A stretch of DNA of 9,153 bases from an uncultured Dorea sp. (GCA_910584615.1 CAJUAM010000058.1:1-9153), one strand, 5' to 3'. Shown: positions 1 to 6,700, counted from the first letter of the stretch. Program-made: numbers and translations. Notes: generated from the sequence alone by a model not told the origin.

Positions 1-2
1 AT

Positions 3-272
3 GTAAGTTCCTTTTTTCAGTTTTCCAATGAGATCAGGCGCATAATGTATACGACAAACATTATAGAGGGATTGAACCGTCAGTATCGGAAGGCCACGAA
101 AACCAAAAGTGTATTTCCAAGTGATACAGCGCTGGAAAAGATGCTGTACCTTGCCAGTGAAAATATAGTCAAGAAGTGGACACAAAGATATCGAAACTGG
201 GATCAGGTGATAAACCAACTGATTGTCCTGTATGGGGAACGGATACCACCTTCGATCAGGAAGTGGAACTGA
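3..272 (+). CDS. IS256-family (mutator-type) transposase, C-terminal part, cut by the window edge
   Basis: This is the last 89 residues of a DDE transposase that moves an IS256-type insertion sequence by cut or copy-and-paste. The frame is open from the window edge, so the protein starts outside; the ATG at 45 is internal. The segment FSNEIRRIMYTTNIIEGLNR matches the conserved end of the family (EIRR.IYTTN.IE.LNR), which carries the C-terminal catalytic Glu of the DDE triad. It is followed by the usual RK.TK.K..FPSD.ALEK.LYLA and the closing KKWT..Y.NW..V.NQL. After YGERI (about 241) the family similarity ends and the last eight residues look foreign. Within a few bases of that point a second reading frame begins to match a MerR-type effector domain, so no right inverted repeat can fit here. 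The copy is probably a deletion remnant with an altered tail. Confidence 0.85.
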   Translation, partial: VSSFFQFSNEIRRIMYTTNIIEGLNRQYRKATKTKSVFPSDTALEKMLYLASENIVKKWTQRYRNWDQVINQLIVLYGERIPPSIRKWN

Positions 273-631
273 TCACCGCTGAGACCGAAAAATATCAGCT
301 TGGACGTCTCCATAAAGCCTCTTATGGTTCCATGATCTCCGTTAACAGCCTGCTAAATGGCAGCTTTAACAACTATTCCAAACTTTTCATTGAAATTCCT
401 TTCCTTCCCTATCAGACTGGTCTGCACATCATGCCCAACGGGAAATATCTGCGGGCTTTCCATAAAGGGAAGTGGGATGGAATTCCAAAACGGTATCAGG
501 AAATTCTTGATTACGCAAAAAAGCATAAACTGAACCTCCATGGATTTTCCTATGAGATGGGCATTAATGAAAATGTCATTGACCGGATTGAGGATTATAT
601 TGTGCAGATTGAAATCCCCATTGACGGGTAA
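245..631 (+). pseudogene. MerR-family regulator remnant, GyrI-like effector-binding domain only (BltR/BmrR type)
   Basis: About 128 residues match the C-terminal half of MerR-family multidrug-type regulators: an ETEKYQLGRL-like lead, SYGSMISVNSLLNG, a YSKLFIEIPF strand, GLHIMPNGKYLRAFHKGKWD, and a closing helix-strand ending in VQIEIPIDG. In intact homologues this GyrI-like fold binds drug-like ligands, while an N-terminal winged helix-turn-helix binds the promoter. That N-terminal part, with its coiled-coil linker, is absent; the sequence upstream is transposase in another frame. An ATG at 176 opens the same frame, but its first 23 residues are only the transposase gene read out of frame, with no ribosome binding site. 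I therefore call a 5'-truncated pseudogene. A separately translated effector-only protein cannot be fully excluded. Confidence 0.72.
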
Positions 632-686
632 CTTAAAAACTGCCCGTATGGATCAATTTTGTTCTGCTCATTTAACTGTCCTTTTC

Positions 687-1493
687 TTATACATATAGTT
701 CTCCCATAAAAAACTGTTCCTGAAAACTGATGGAATTACGGATAACATCCGCACAAACGTTTTTTCCATCCAAACTTACTATCCACTTATCTTCGCTATC
801 GTTCAACCGATGATATACTCCTATAACCTTCCCCGAAAATGTGGTTATCGGCTGATCTGTCCCAAATATATATACATCCTGTTCTGCGCCGTCCCCGGCA
901 AAAACTCCATCCACATATCCATAATTGATGGGATATATCATCTCCGGATTCCCCGGATGAACGCTCCCTAATGGTCTGTCAATCGTACCATGCACCATGC
1001 TTCCCAGAACATTGCTGTAATCCATAGTTACAATGTCAGTTCTATATATGCGGCTGTCCTCACCGCCAACATCTTTCATCAGCTTCCAAAAATTATACCC
1101 GTATTTTTCATACAGTCCGGTTTCACATGTAGAAATATAAATATGCTTATGTCCGTCGTTCTTTGCGAGCGCATAGGCATACTCCAGGAGTTTTCCCATA
1201 CGCCGTTTTCCTCTATGCTTCGGAAAAGTATAAACAAAGCCAACCCACGGAGTTAATGACGGCTCCCGCACATCATCCTGTTTCGCATATGTACAGAAAG
1301 AAAGCAACTCACCATTGTCAACAAGTAAAAGGACTTTGGTTGATCCGCCGCATAGTTCCTTCAGTTTCTGATCTCGGAGCAATTCATAAAGATATTTCCC
1401 TACACCCCAGTCACTCTTTTGTATTTCCGCAAGCCAATGATCTTTTTTATCGCTGGTAAAATAATCAATTACTTCCATCAAACTTCTATTCAT
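687..1493 (-). CDS. Fusion protein: GNAT acetyltransferase domain plus family I inorganic pyrophosphatase-like domain
   Basis: Residues about 1-155 form a GNAT fold. A central strand VGFVYTF (84-90) is followed by the acetyl-CoA loop region HRGKRRMGKLL (93-103), and then by a YISTCETGLYEKYGY segment typical of the C-terminal GNAT strands. Residues about 164-265 resemble the short clostridial form of soluble inorganic pyrophosphatase: IDRPLGS.HP (171-180), YPINYGY (187-193), DGAEQDVYIFG (201-211), HRLNDSEDKW (228-237) and FQEQFF (257-262). In the classic D-G-D-P-x-D metal motif the second Asp is Ala203 here, so pyrophosphatase activity is doubtful. The substrate of either domain is unknown. 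An AGGAGG at 1507-1512 precedes TTG starts at 1502 and 1496 and the ATG at 1493, with spacers of 4, 7 to 10 and 13 bases. I take the ATG, but a TTG giving up to three extra residues is possible. Confidence 0.85.
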   Translation of the reverse strand: MNRSLMEVIDYFTSDKKDHWLAEIQKSDWGVGKYLYELLRDQKLKELCGGSTKVLLLVDNGELLSFCTYAKQDDVREPSLTPWVGFVYTFPKHRGKRRMGKLLEYAYALAKNDGHKHIYISTCETGLYEKYGYNFWKLMKDVGGEDSRIYRTDIVTMDYSNVLGSMVHGTIDRPLGSVHPGNPEMIYPINYGYVDGVFAGDGAEQDVYIFGTDQPITTFSGKVIGVYHRLNDSEDKWIVSLDGKNVCADVIRNSISFQEQFFMGELYV

Positions 1494-1742
1494 CAATATC
1501 AATCATCCTCCTATATACTCCCAAAGATTTTTCACCGATCATAATCGCATCTGCACATTTTATATAAAATCCAACAGCGGACTTTGCAGGCCACCATATC
1601 ATGGAATGCTTATCTGTTGCTGTGAAATGCACTACCAGAAAGCCGGGGCTTTTCTGCAATACATGCCGGCCCATTTTGCAAGTGCTTCAAGTAAAATCTA
1701 CCAGTCCTGCCCCTTATGATCGATTTTAAAATAGACAAACCA
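1486..1742 (-). pseudogene. Possible broken small gene of unknown family just upstream of the acetyltransferase fusion
   Basis: On the minus strand two frames give protein-like sequence that would join into one chain if a stop and a frameshift were repaired. The first runs WFVYFKIDHKGQDW (1742-1701), then a TAG at 1700-1698, then ILLEALAKWAGMYCRKAPAF down to about 1638. The second, open from an ATG at 1674, continues with HFTATDKHSMIWWPAKSAV and ends in GVYRRMIDIDE with a stop at 1486-1488, overlapping the start of the acetyltransferase gene. The part from 1674 is open for 62 residues on its own and could be a small real gene, but it has no clear ribosome binding site. I do not recognise the family. 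Apart from this, the roughly 300-base gap 1494-1802 holds only the promoter candidate listed below. Confidence 0.3.
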
Positions 1743-1760
1743 AGAAAGAGATAGTATAAT
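1732..1760 (+). promoter_or_regulatory. Near-consensus sigma-A promoter candidate pointing antisense into the next gene
   Basis: TAGACA at 1732-1737 and a perfect TATAAT at 1755-1760 are separated by exactly 17 bases, which matches 11 of 12 consensus positions. A transcript would start near 1767 and run rightwards, opposite to the gene at 1803-2171. No plus-strand gene follows, so it either drives an antisense or small RNA or is a chance match in AT-rich DNA. Confidence 0.35.
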
Positions 1761-1802
1761 CCAGATTGAGGCTGTTTTGTCCAAAAAGCAAAGTTTCACA
1801 CT

Positions 1803-2171
1803 CTACTCTTTTTCATGGAAAACGTCAAATATATTGATGAGAATCTCTCTCGCCTCATCCTCAGGAGCAGAATCACAAAAATCCGCGAACCATTTATCAT
1901 GAATCCGTATATCTCCCTCACATTCCCCAGATTTTATCTCGCCGCAGTTTTCTTCAAGGAACCATCCTAAAGCTTCAAACTGCTCCTTAAACTGTTTAAA
2001 AAACCGGTTACAGATTTCAATATTCATCTGGTCTAATCCTAAAACATCTGTAATATAGACCAATCTGTCAAAATCCTGAAAAGTCATCCTCTCTTTTCCG
2101 TTCAGCATATCCCGGTCCCTCTGGCCACACAAATATAAAAACGCAAATCTTTCCATATCCTTTTGCTGCAT
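1803..2171 (-). CDS. Hypothetical protein, about 122 residues, acidic
   Basis: I do not recognise this family. The chain is soluble, with no membrane segment or signal peptide. It begins MQQKDMERFAFLYLCGQRDR, continues with a helical middle (NIEICNRFFKQFKEQFEALG) and ends in an acidic tail rich in Asp and Glu (CDSAPEDEAREILINIFDVF). The three cysteines in the second half (CGEI, GECEG, DFCD) are not spaced like a known metal motif. The start chosen is the ATG at 2171, which has AAGGA about five bases upstream; ATG 2189 and TTG 2192 in the same frame lack a ribosome binding site. It lies alone, divergent from the regulator/radical SAM operon across about 200 bases, and a putative antisense promoter lies just downstream of its stop. 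Confidence 0.6.
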   Translation of the reverse strand: MQQKDMERFAFLYLCGQRDRDMLNGKERMTFQDFDRLVYITDVLGLDQMNIEICNRFFKQFKEQFEALGWFLEENCGEIKSGECEGDIRIHDKWFADFCDSAPEDEAREILINIFDVFHEKE

Positions 2172-2275
2172 AGTTTCCTTCTTTCTCATCAATCGTTATC
2201 ATGTTTATATTATCCCGTTCACGCACATAATACATACTGACCCTGCACCAGTTTTCTGTTCAAATTTTACCGGCA

Positions 2276-2348
2276 TGTCTCATATTTACAACCGATTCTA
2301 CATGTTTTTGCTATTAAAATCAATAAATATGGTGCAAAAAATGAGACA
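2276..2348. promoter_or_regulatory. Perfect 8-bp inverted repeat upstream of the XRE regulator, candidate operator half-sites
   Basis: TGTCTCAT at 2276-2283 is the exact reverse complement of ATGAGACA at 2341-2348, with 57 bases between. Flanking bases partly extend the symmetry (ATATTT to the right of the first, AAAAA to the left of the second). The right copy lies about 20 bases upstream of the GGAGGAG ribosome binding site of the XRE gene. I see no convincing -35/-10 pair in this gap, so the promoter itself remains unplaced. The role as an autoregulatory operator is inference. Confidence 0.3.
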
Positions 2349-2381
2349 AATAATAACCTTACATATGGAGGAGAAGGAATT

Positions 2382-2657
2382 ATGCCAAGACCAAAGACGC
2401 AGACGGGCGAAAAAAATCTCATCAGCCAGCAATTGATCGAGCTGCGCAGACAGAATGACTATTCCCAGCGGTATTTAGCCTACCTGCTGCAGCTTGCCGG
2501 ATATGACATGGATAAAAATGTGATCACAAGAATTGAAACAAATAAGCGGTATGTCACAGATCTGGAATTAAAAGCGCTGTCAGAAATTTTCCATGTATCT
2601 TACGATTATCTTATAGACGGAAAAGCAAAACCAGAGGATACAATTCCGGATCACTAA
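2382..2657 (+). CDS. XRE/Cro-CI-type helix-turn-helix transcriptional regulator, 91 residues
   Basis: This is a small DNA-binding protein that is almost entirely a single XRE helix-turn-helix domain (about residues 14-80). Visible features are the first helix LIELRRQNDYSQRYLAYLLQ, an insert GYDMDKN before the recognition helix VITRIETNKRYVT, and the closing LKALSEIFHVSYDYLIDGK, typical of the family. There is no extra effector domain, so it probably acts as a simple repressor responding through dimerisation or a partner. The ATG at 2382 has GGAGGAG at 2367-2373 and a second AAGGA at 2374-2378. The radical SAM gene starts 17 bases after its stop, so the two are almost surely cotranscribed. Control of the operon through the upstream inverted repeat is inferred. 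Confidence 0.88.
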   Translation: MPRPKTQTGEKNLISQQLIELRRQNDYSQRYLAYLLQLAGYDMDKNVITRIETNKRYVTDLELKALSEIFHVSYDYLIDGKAKPEDTIPDH

Positions 2658-2674
2658 AAAGGAGACAAGGATCT

Positions 2675-3550
2675 ATGCACTATGTAAAAACAAAAGGCAT
2701 CCTATCACCAAAAAACGGCATGAATCTATACCGGGGCTGCTCTCACGGCTGTATCTACTGCGACTCCAGAAGCAGATGCTATCATATGGATCATGCTTTT
2801 GAAGACATAGAAGTCAAAGAAAATGCCCTTGAACTTTTAGAATACTCATTAAAGCACAAGCGCAAAAAATGTATGATCGGTACAGGCTCCATGACAGACC
2901 CGTATATTCCTCTGGAAATGGAACTTTTACACGTCAGAAGGGCCTTATCACTCATATACAGATATGGATTCGGTTTTACCGTCATCACAAAATCTAACCG
3001 TATTCTACGGGATTTAGACCTTTTAAAGAAAATAAATGAACAGACAAAATGTGTCGTACAGATGACCCTTACTACTTACGACGAAGATCTATGCAGAAAA
3101 CTAGAGCCCAATGTAAGCACAACAAAAGAACGCTTTGAGACTTTAATGCGCCTGCGCGATGCAGGCATCCCCACCGTCGTATGGCTGTCACCCATCTTAC
3201 CTTTTATCAATGATACGCCGGAAAATATATCCGGTATCTTAGATATGTGCATAGAAGCGAAAGTTTACGGCGTCATCTGCTTTGGCATGGGGCTTACGCT
3301 CCGAGAAGGAAACAGGGAATACTTTTATGGACAGCTTGACCGCCTCTTCCCCCATCTGAAAGAGAAGTATATGGAACTCTATAAAGATCAATATGTCATA
3401 GGAAGCCCCAACAACCAGACACTAATGAAGCTGTTCGCTAAAAAGTGCAGCAAAAGCGGGATCGTCCATGATAACGATCAGATATTTAAGTATCTGTCTG
3501 ACTTTGAAGAAAAAGGATGCGGAGAGCAGCTAAGCCTTTCCTTTCACTGA
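2675..3550 (+). CDS. Radical SAM protein of the SPL (spore photoproduct lyase-like) family
   Basis: This is an iron-sulfur enzyme that would reductively cleave S-adenosylmethionine to start radical chemistry; its substrate is not known. The [4Fe-4S] motif CSHGCIYC (Cys22, Cys26, Cys29) follows YRG, and GTGSMTDPYIPLE (about residues 69-81) and VITKSNR (102-108) are conserved strands of the radical SAM barrel in this family. At 291 residues it is shorter than SplB (about 340) and lacks the YCYL-type continuation of its cluster motif, having YCDSRSRC instead. It is therefore better placed with the SPL-family proteins of unknown function (Rv2578c-like) than called splB. AAGGAG lies at about 2660 before the ATG. 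It is the second gene of the operon with the XRE regulator. The downstream gap 3551-3718 separates it from the convergent permease gene. Confidence 0.85.
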   Translation: MHYVKTKGILSPKNGMNLYRGCSHGCIYCDSRSRCYHMDHAFEDIEVKENALELLEYSLKHKRKKCMIGTGSMTDPYIPLEMELLHVRRALSLIYRYGFGFTVITKSNRILRDLDLLKKINEQTKCVVQMTLTTYDEDLCRKLEPNVSTTKERFETLMRLRDAGIPTVVWLSPILPFINDTPENISGILDMCIEAKVYGVICFGMGLTLREGNREYFYGQLDRLFPHLKEKYMELYKDQYVIGSPNNQTLMKLFAKKCSKSGIVHDNDQIFKYLSDFEEKGCGEQLSLSFH

Positions 3551-3718
3551 TCTTATCCCGCAGATCAATCATATCAGTATATCCCTCCAAATTCCATCAT
3601 CAACTACGCATAATGCCAGAACCCGCCTGTCACTCTGATATGCGGGTCCCCGGCATCATATGCGTGCAGATACATTATACGCAAAAATCTCAATATAGAC
3701 AATCCAAAAACAAAATCC

Positions 3719-5833
3719 CTATCTTTCTCCTATTATCCCAACAATCTGCTTTGTTCTCCCATATGCCATCTTATATACTCCATACATGACTCCAGATATG
3801 ACCAGCATAAGGATTATTTCCATCAGCAGCATTTTCACTTCAAATATCTGAAGCCTCATATCGTTAAAATAAGTCAGGAACAAGGAAAATACCCCTACCA
3901 CCGTACAACCTGCTGCCACAGGATACACAAAGATCCTGCGAAGCTGCATGCGTATCACTTTTTCCTCATAGACATTATCGGCCCCAAGCCGTTTTAAATC
4001 TTCAAAAAGCTGGCGGTTATCCATAGCTATTGTAATGCTCCTTATATAACTCATGATCCCTGCTGCCGTCAGAGATATGATCGACACATAGATACTAAGA
4101 AGCACAAATACCGCGACAAGTTCCATGGCATCTGCCTTTATAATGACTTTAGAAAAAGGTGAATATTTCCACTCATCTAAAAGCCGGGGATTATCCGCTG
4201 ACAGATCGATCTTTCCGGCATAGCCGTACTCTTCGCCTGCTGCCAGAGCAAGCTCCTCCTCATGGGCATCATAAAGAGAATAATGATTAGAAATCGCCGT
4301 TGCATTTGAGATATATTCCTCCTTCACAGCATTGGCAAAATCATAGGTCTCCATTGTATCTGCTGTATTGAAAAATATATGCTCCTCTTTCCAGTCGTCA
4401 GTAATGTCTTTCGCAAACTTATCATAATCCTCATCAGACAGGATAAAAGTAAAAGGAGAACTATTATTCACAGTTTCAGACAGATTATCAAACTCCGCCG
4501 TTCCTTTAAATTCCGGCTTTATTTCCTCCTTCGTAACCGGATTTATGATTTTTTCCAGACAGTCAGCGCTTACCCAGATCGACTCTTTAAAATCCGTGAT
4601 AGTAATTGTCTGATACTCTCCTGCTCTCAGATGCACCGGTCTTTCAGAGATCCTCGCAAAATCAGAAGCCGATATAAAAGAAGCCCGTTTTTCATACTCC
4701 ACATCAAAATACTGCTTCTCATCATTCATATCCCTTCCGGTATAGACAATGATCAATTCCAGCGACTCCACATTCTCATAAGCTGTAAGTTCTGTGTCAT
4801 ATTTCTCTGCCAGTGCTCTTATTTCTCCCTCCCCTATCTGTTCTTCCAAAGCCGGATAATGAAGGGAATAGTCATAAGGCGCATCATTTCCTCCTTCTGT
4901 AGCGCTGAAATAATACATCACACCCCAGAAGGCTGATGTCACCATTACAAACACCAGCAGCGCGATCACACACATATTTCTGGTTGTCTGTCTCGCTGTA
5001 AAACGCATAAGGTTGGCAGAAATAATATTATTATAGTATTTTTCCGGATGTTTTCCTCTTTTTGAATGACCGACGGCACTTAAAATCACCATATAAAGCC
5101 CCAAAAGAGCTAAAAGATAAGTTGCATTCCAGATTCCCGGCAGCCCTTGCTTAAACATCCGAACTGTCATACCCGGAACTGCCATAGCCAGAAAAAGCCC
5201 CGTGATGACAAGAGCTGCTCCTGCCTTTCCATACCATGGCCTGATTTCTTTCACCATCTCCGTTTTCCGGCTGGCATTTAAGATATCCATAATATTAGCC
5301 CTCCGGATAAAACGGATTCCCAGGATCAGGATACACAAAGATAATACTGCCGCAAAGAAAATCCCTGCAAATACTCCCCCGATCCCTAAACGATACTGCA
5401 GCTCATCCGAACTGATCACCATCATCTGAAATAATTTCCAGATCAGATATGATACCGGTATTGCAAGCAGCATGCCAAAAAAGATATATTTCCCCACCAC
5501 TGCGGCAATCTCTCTTAAAAGTTCTCGGGAAAGTTCCTTTTTTTCCTGCCCCAGTGCCAGCATAACCCCAAACTCCCTGCTCTTTTTACGAAAAAAAAGG
5601 CTGCTCCCATATAGAGTAAAGATAAGACATCCTATTGATACCACACCTAACATAAGCCACATAAGCTTTCTCGTATCCCCGCCCGGAGATAAAAATTTCT
5701 GTACAGCAGGTGAAAAAAACATCATCGTAAAAGAAGAGACTAAAAGTACAGACAAAAAGATGCAGATTCCAAGCAGGCGGTACTGATCCTCATTTTTCTG
5801 CCGGAGTTTTGCTGTAATATTACTCATCGTCAT
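3719..5833 (-). CDS. ABC transporter permease, FtsX/BceB type, 704 residues
   Basis: This is the membrane subunit of a peptide- or antibiotic-resistance ABC exporter. Ten hydrophobic segments fit the BceB layout: about 19-40, 58-81, 111-131, 149-176, 204-222, 236-254, 285-308, then a large extracellular domain 309-568, then 569-592, 633-655 and 667-690. REFGVMLALGQEKKEL (86-101) and LFEDLKRLGADN (609-620) are the cytoplasmic coupling segments that contact the ATPase, as in FtsX-like permeases. In BceB proteins the ectodomain between helices 7 and 8 recognises the lantibiotic or lipid II-drug complex; here it is acidic and about 260 residues long. The start is the ATG at 5833: GGAGGTGA at 5839-5846 gives an ideal spacer, while in-frame upstream Met codons lie inside the ATPase gene. 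The gene overlaps that ATPase gene by 14 bases. Confidence 0.9.
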   Translation of the reverse strand: MTMSNITAKLRQKNEDQYRLLGICIFLSVLLVSSFTMMFFSPAVQKFLSPGGDTRKLMWLMLGVVSIGCLIFTLYGSSLFFRKKSREFGVMLALGQEKKELSRELLREIAAVVGKYIFFGMLLAIPVSYLIWKLFQMMVISSDELQYRLGIGGVFAGIFFAAVLSLCILILGIRFIRRANIMDILNASRKTEMVKEIRPWYGKAGAALVITGLFLAMAVPGMTVRMFKQGLPGIWNATYLLALLGLYMVILSAVGHSKRGKHPEKYYNNIISANLMRFTARQTTRNMCVIALLVFVMVTSAFWGVMYYFSATEGGNDAPYDYSLHYPALEEQIGEGEIRALAEKYDTELTAYENVESLELIIVYTGRDMNDEKQYFDVEYEKRASFISASDFARISERPVHLRAGEYQTITITDFKESIWVSADCLEKIINPVTKEEIKPEFKGTAEFDNLSETVNNSSPFTFILSDEDYDKFAKDITDDWKEEHIFFNTADTMETYDFANAVKEEYISNATAISNHYSLYDAHEEELALAAGEEYGYAGKIDLSADNPRLLDEWKYSPFSKVIIKADAMELVAVFVLLSIYVSIISLTAAGIMSYIRSITIAMDNRQLFEDLKRLGADNVYEEKVIRMQLRRIFVYPVAAGCTVVGVFSLFLTYFNDMRLQIFEVKMLLMEIILMLVISGVMYGVYKMAYGRTKQIVGIIGER

Positions 5834-6575
5834 CGCTGTCACCTCCCAACGTCCGTATCGTATCAAGAAGTTCATCCATAAACTCACGCCTGGTATTCTT
5901 TCTTCTCAACTGACCATACACCTGTCCGTCTTTTAACACAATCACCCTGTCGCAGAAAGATGCCGCAAAACTGTCGTGAGTCACCATAAATATCGTTGCC
6001 CCCATCTCCTTTTTTGCCTGCATAAATGCGTCGATGACTGCTTTACATGACTTACTGTCAAGATTTCCTGTCGGCTCATCAGCCAGGATCACAAAAGGCT
6101 GGTTCATCAGTGCTCTTGCCACCGCTGCGCGCTGCTTCTCTCCGCCGGAGACTTCCGCAGGGTATTTATCCATAATCTTTTCTATCCCAAAAAGCCGGCA
6201 GATATTTTTTGCCTTCTCTTCCATCTGTACCACCGGACGGCGGGCTATGATTTGGGGAAGACAGATATTGTCGAAAATACTCAGTCCGTCTAACAGCATA
6301 AAATCCTGAAAAACAAATCCCATCTGCCTGTTACGGACTCTGGAAAGCTCCTTTTCATTCAGATTGGAGATATCTTTGCCTGTCAGAAGAATCTTCCCCT
6401 CCTCATGAGGAATAAAACAGGAAATACAATTAAGAAGTGTTGTCTTTCCCGATCCGGAAGGACCCATGACAGCCACAAACTCCCCTTTTCCTACCTCTAA
6501 CGAGACATCTTTAAGCACCGGATATATCTGACCTCCTGATGAATAACTTTTTGATAAATGCTTTACTTTCAGCAT
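5820..6575 (-). CDS. ABC transporter ATP-binding protein, BceA/MacB-LolD type
   Basis: This cytoplasmic ATPase powers the adjacent permease. All nucleotide-binding motifs are intact: Walker A GPSGSGKT (38-45), Q-loop Gln90 in FVFQD, signature SGGEKQR (143-149), Walker B FVILADEP ending in Glu167, the D-loop region GNLDS (170-174) and H-loop His200. At 251 residues it has the normal length for this exporter class. The ATG at 6575 has AAGGAGG at 6585-6591. It is the first gene of the leftward transcript, beginning some 30 bases after the predicted start site. The stop codon lies inside the start region of the permease gene (ATGACGATGAGTAA), which suggests translational coupling and equal subunit supply. 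The export role in resistance or immunity is inferred from the BceB-like partner and the adjacent two-component genes. Confidence 0.93.
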   Translation of the reverse strand: MLKVKHLSKSYSSGGQIYPVLKDVSLEVGKGEFVAVMGPSGSGKTTLLNCISCFIPHEEGKILLTGKDISNLNEKELSRVRNRQMGFVFQDFMLLDGLSIFDNICLPQIIARRPVVQMEEKAKNICRLFGIEKIMDKYPAEVSGGEKQRAAVARALMNQPFVILADEPTGNLDSKSCKAVIDAFMQAKKEMGATIFMVTHDSFAASFCDRVIVLKDGQVYGQLRRKNTRREFMDELLDTIRTLGGDSDDDE

Positions 6576-6610
6576 AGAATCTTACCTCCTTGGATTTTCG
6601 TTATAGCTGT

Positions 6611-6616
6611 ATTATA
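6611..6616 (-). promoter_or_regulatory. -10 element of the leftward exporter promoter, lacking a -35
   Basis: Read on the minus strand this is a perfect TATAAT, giving a start site near 6604 and a leader of about 29 bases before the ATPase ATG. No hexamer resembling TTGACA lies 16 to 18 bases upstream (the bases there are AAGGAA-like), and no TGn extension is present. This is the architecture of a promoter that needs an activator. The motif cluster at 6655-6696 lies roughly 50 to 90 bases upstream of the start, where a response regulator could act. Confidence 0.5.
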
Positions 6617-6654
6617 GACAATGGTCTGACAGATTTCCTTCTGGCAAATGTCAT

Positions 6655-6696
6655 ATTTGGTATTGATTTGGTAAAGTTTGCACGCCTTTGCCAAAT
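6655..6696. promoter_or_regulatory. Three-copy ATTTGG-type motif in the divergent promoter region, candidate response-regulator sites
   Basis: ATTTGGTATTG (6655-6665) and ATTTGGTAAAG (6666-6676) are head-to-tail with an 11-base period, one helical turn. CTTTGCCAAAT (6686-6696) is an inverted copy whose reverse complement ATTTGGCAAAG differs from the second copy at one base. The cluster lies between the two divergent promoters. LytTR-domain regulators commonly bind repeated sites near the promoter they control, so the LytTR protein encoded at 6769 is the obvious candidate ligand, though the motif does not match the AgrA consensus. Confidence 0.5.
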
Positions 6697-6700
6697 CGCA

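Noticed and set aside
176..244. ATG at 176 as the true start of the MerR-like protein
   Set aside because: The first 23 codons are only transposase sequence read in another frame, no ribosome binding site precedes the ATG, and the effector-domain similarity starts near 245.
605..650. ACGGG/CCCGT hairpin after the MerR remnant as a terminator
   Set aside because: Five base pairs with a 14-base loop and no following T-run are too weak.
2675..3550. Calling the radical SAM gene splB
   Set aside because: The length and the residues after the cluster motif differ from true spore photoproduct lyase, and I could not place its extra catalytic Cys.
3615..3655. ACCCGC (3621-3626) / GCGGGT (3642-3647) hairpin as a terminator between the convergent radical SAM and permease genes
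   Set aside because: Only six base pairs with a 15-base loop and no T-run on either side; it may be chance.
4379..4936. Long plus-strand frame (185 codons) inside the permease gene
   Set aside because: It is antisense to the ectodomain coding region, has no ribosome binding site and a composition typical of a shadow frame.
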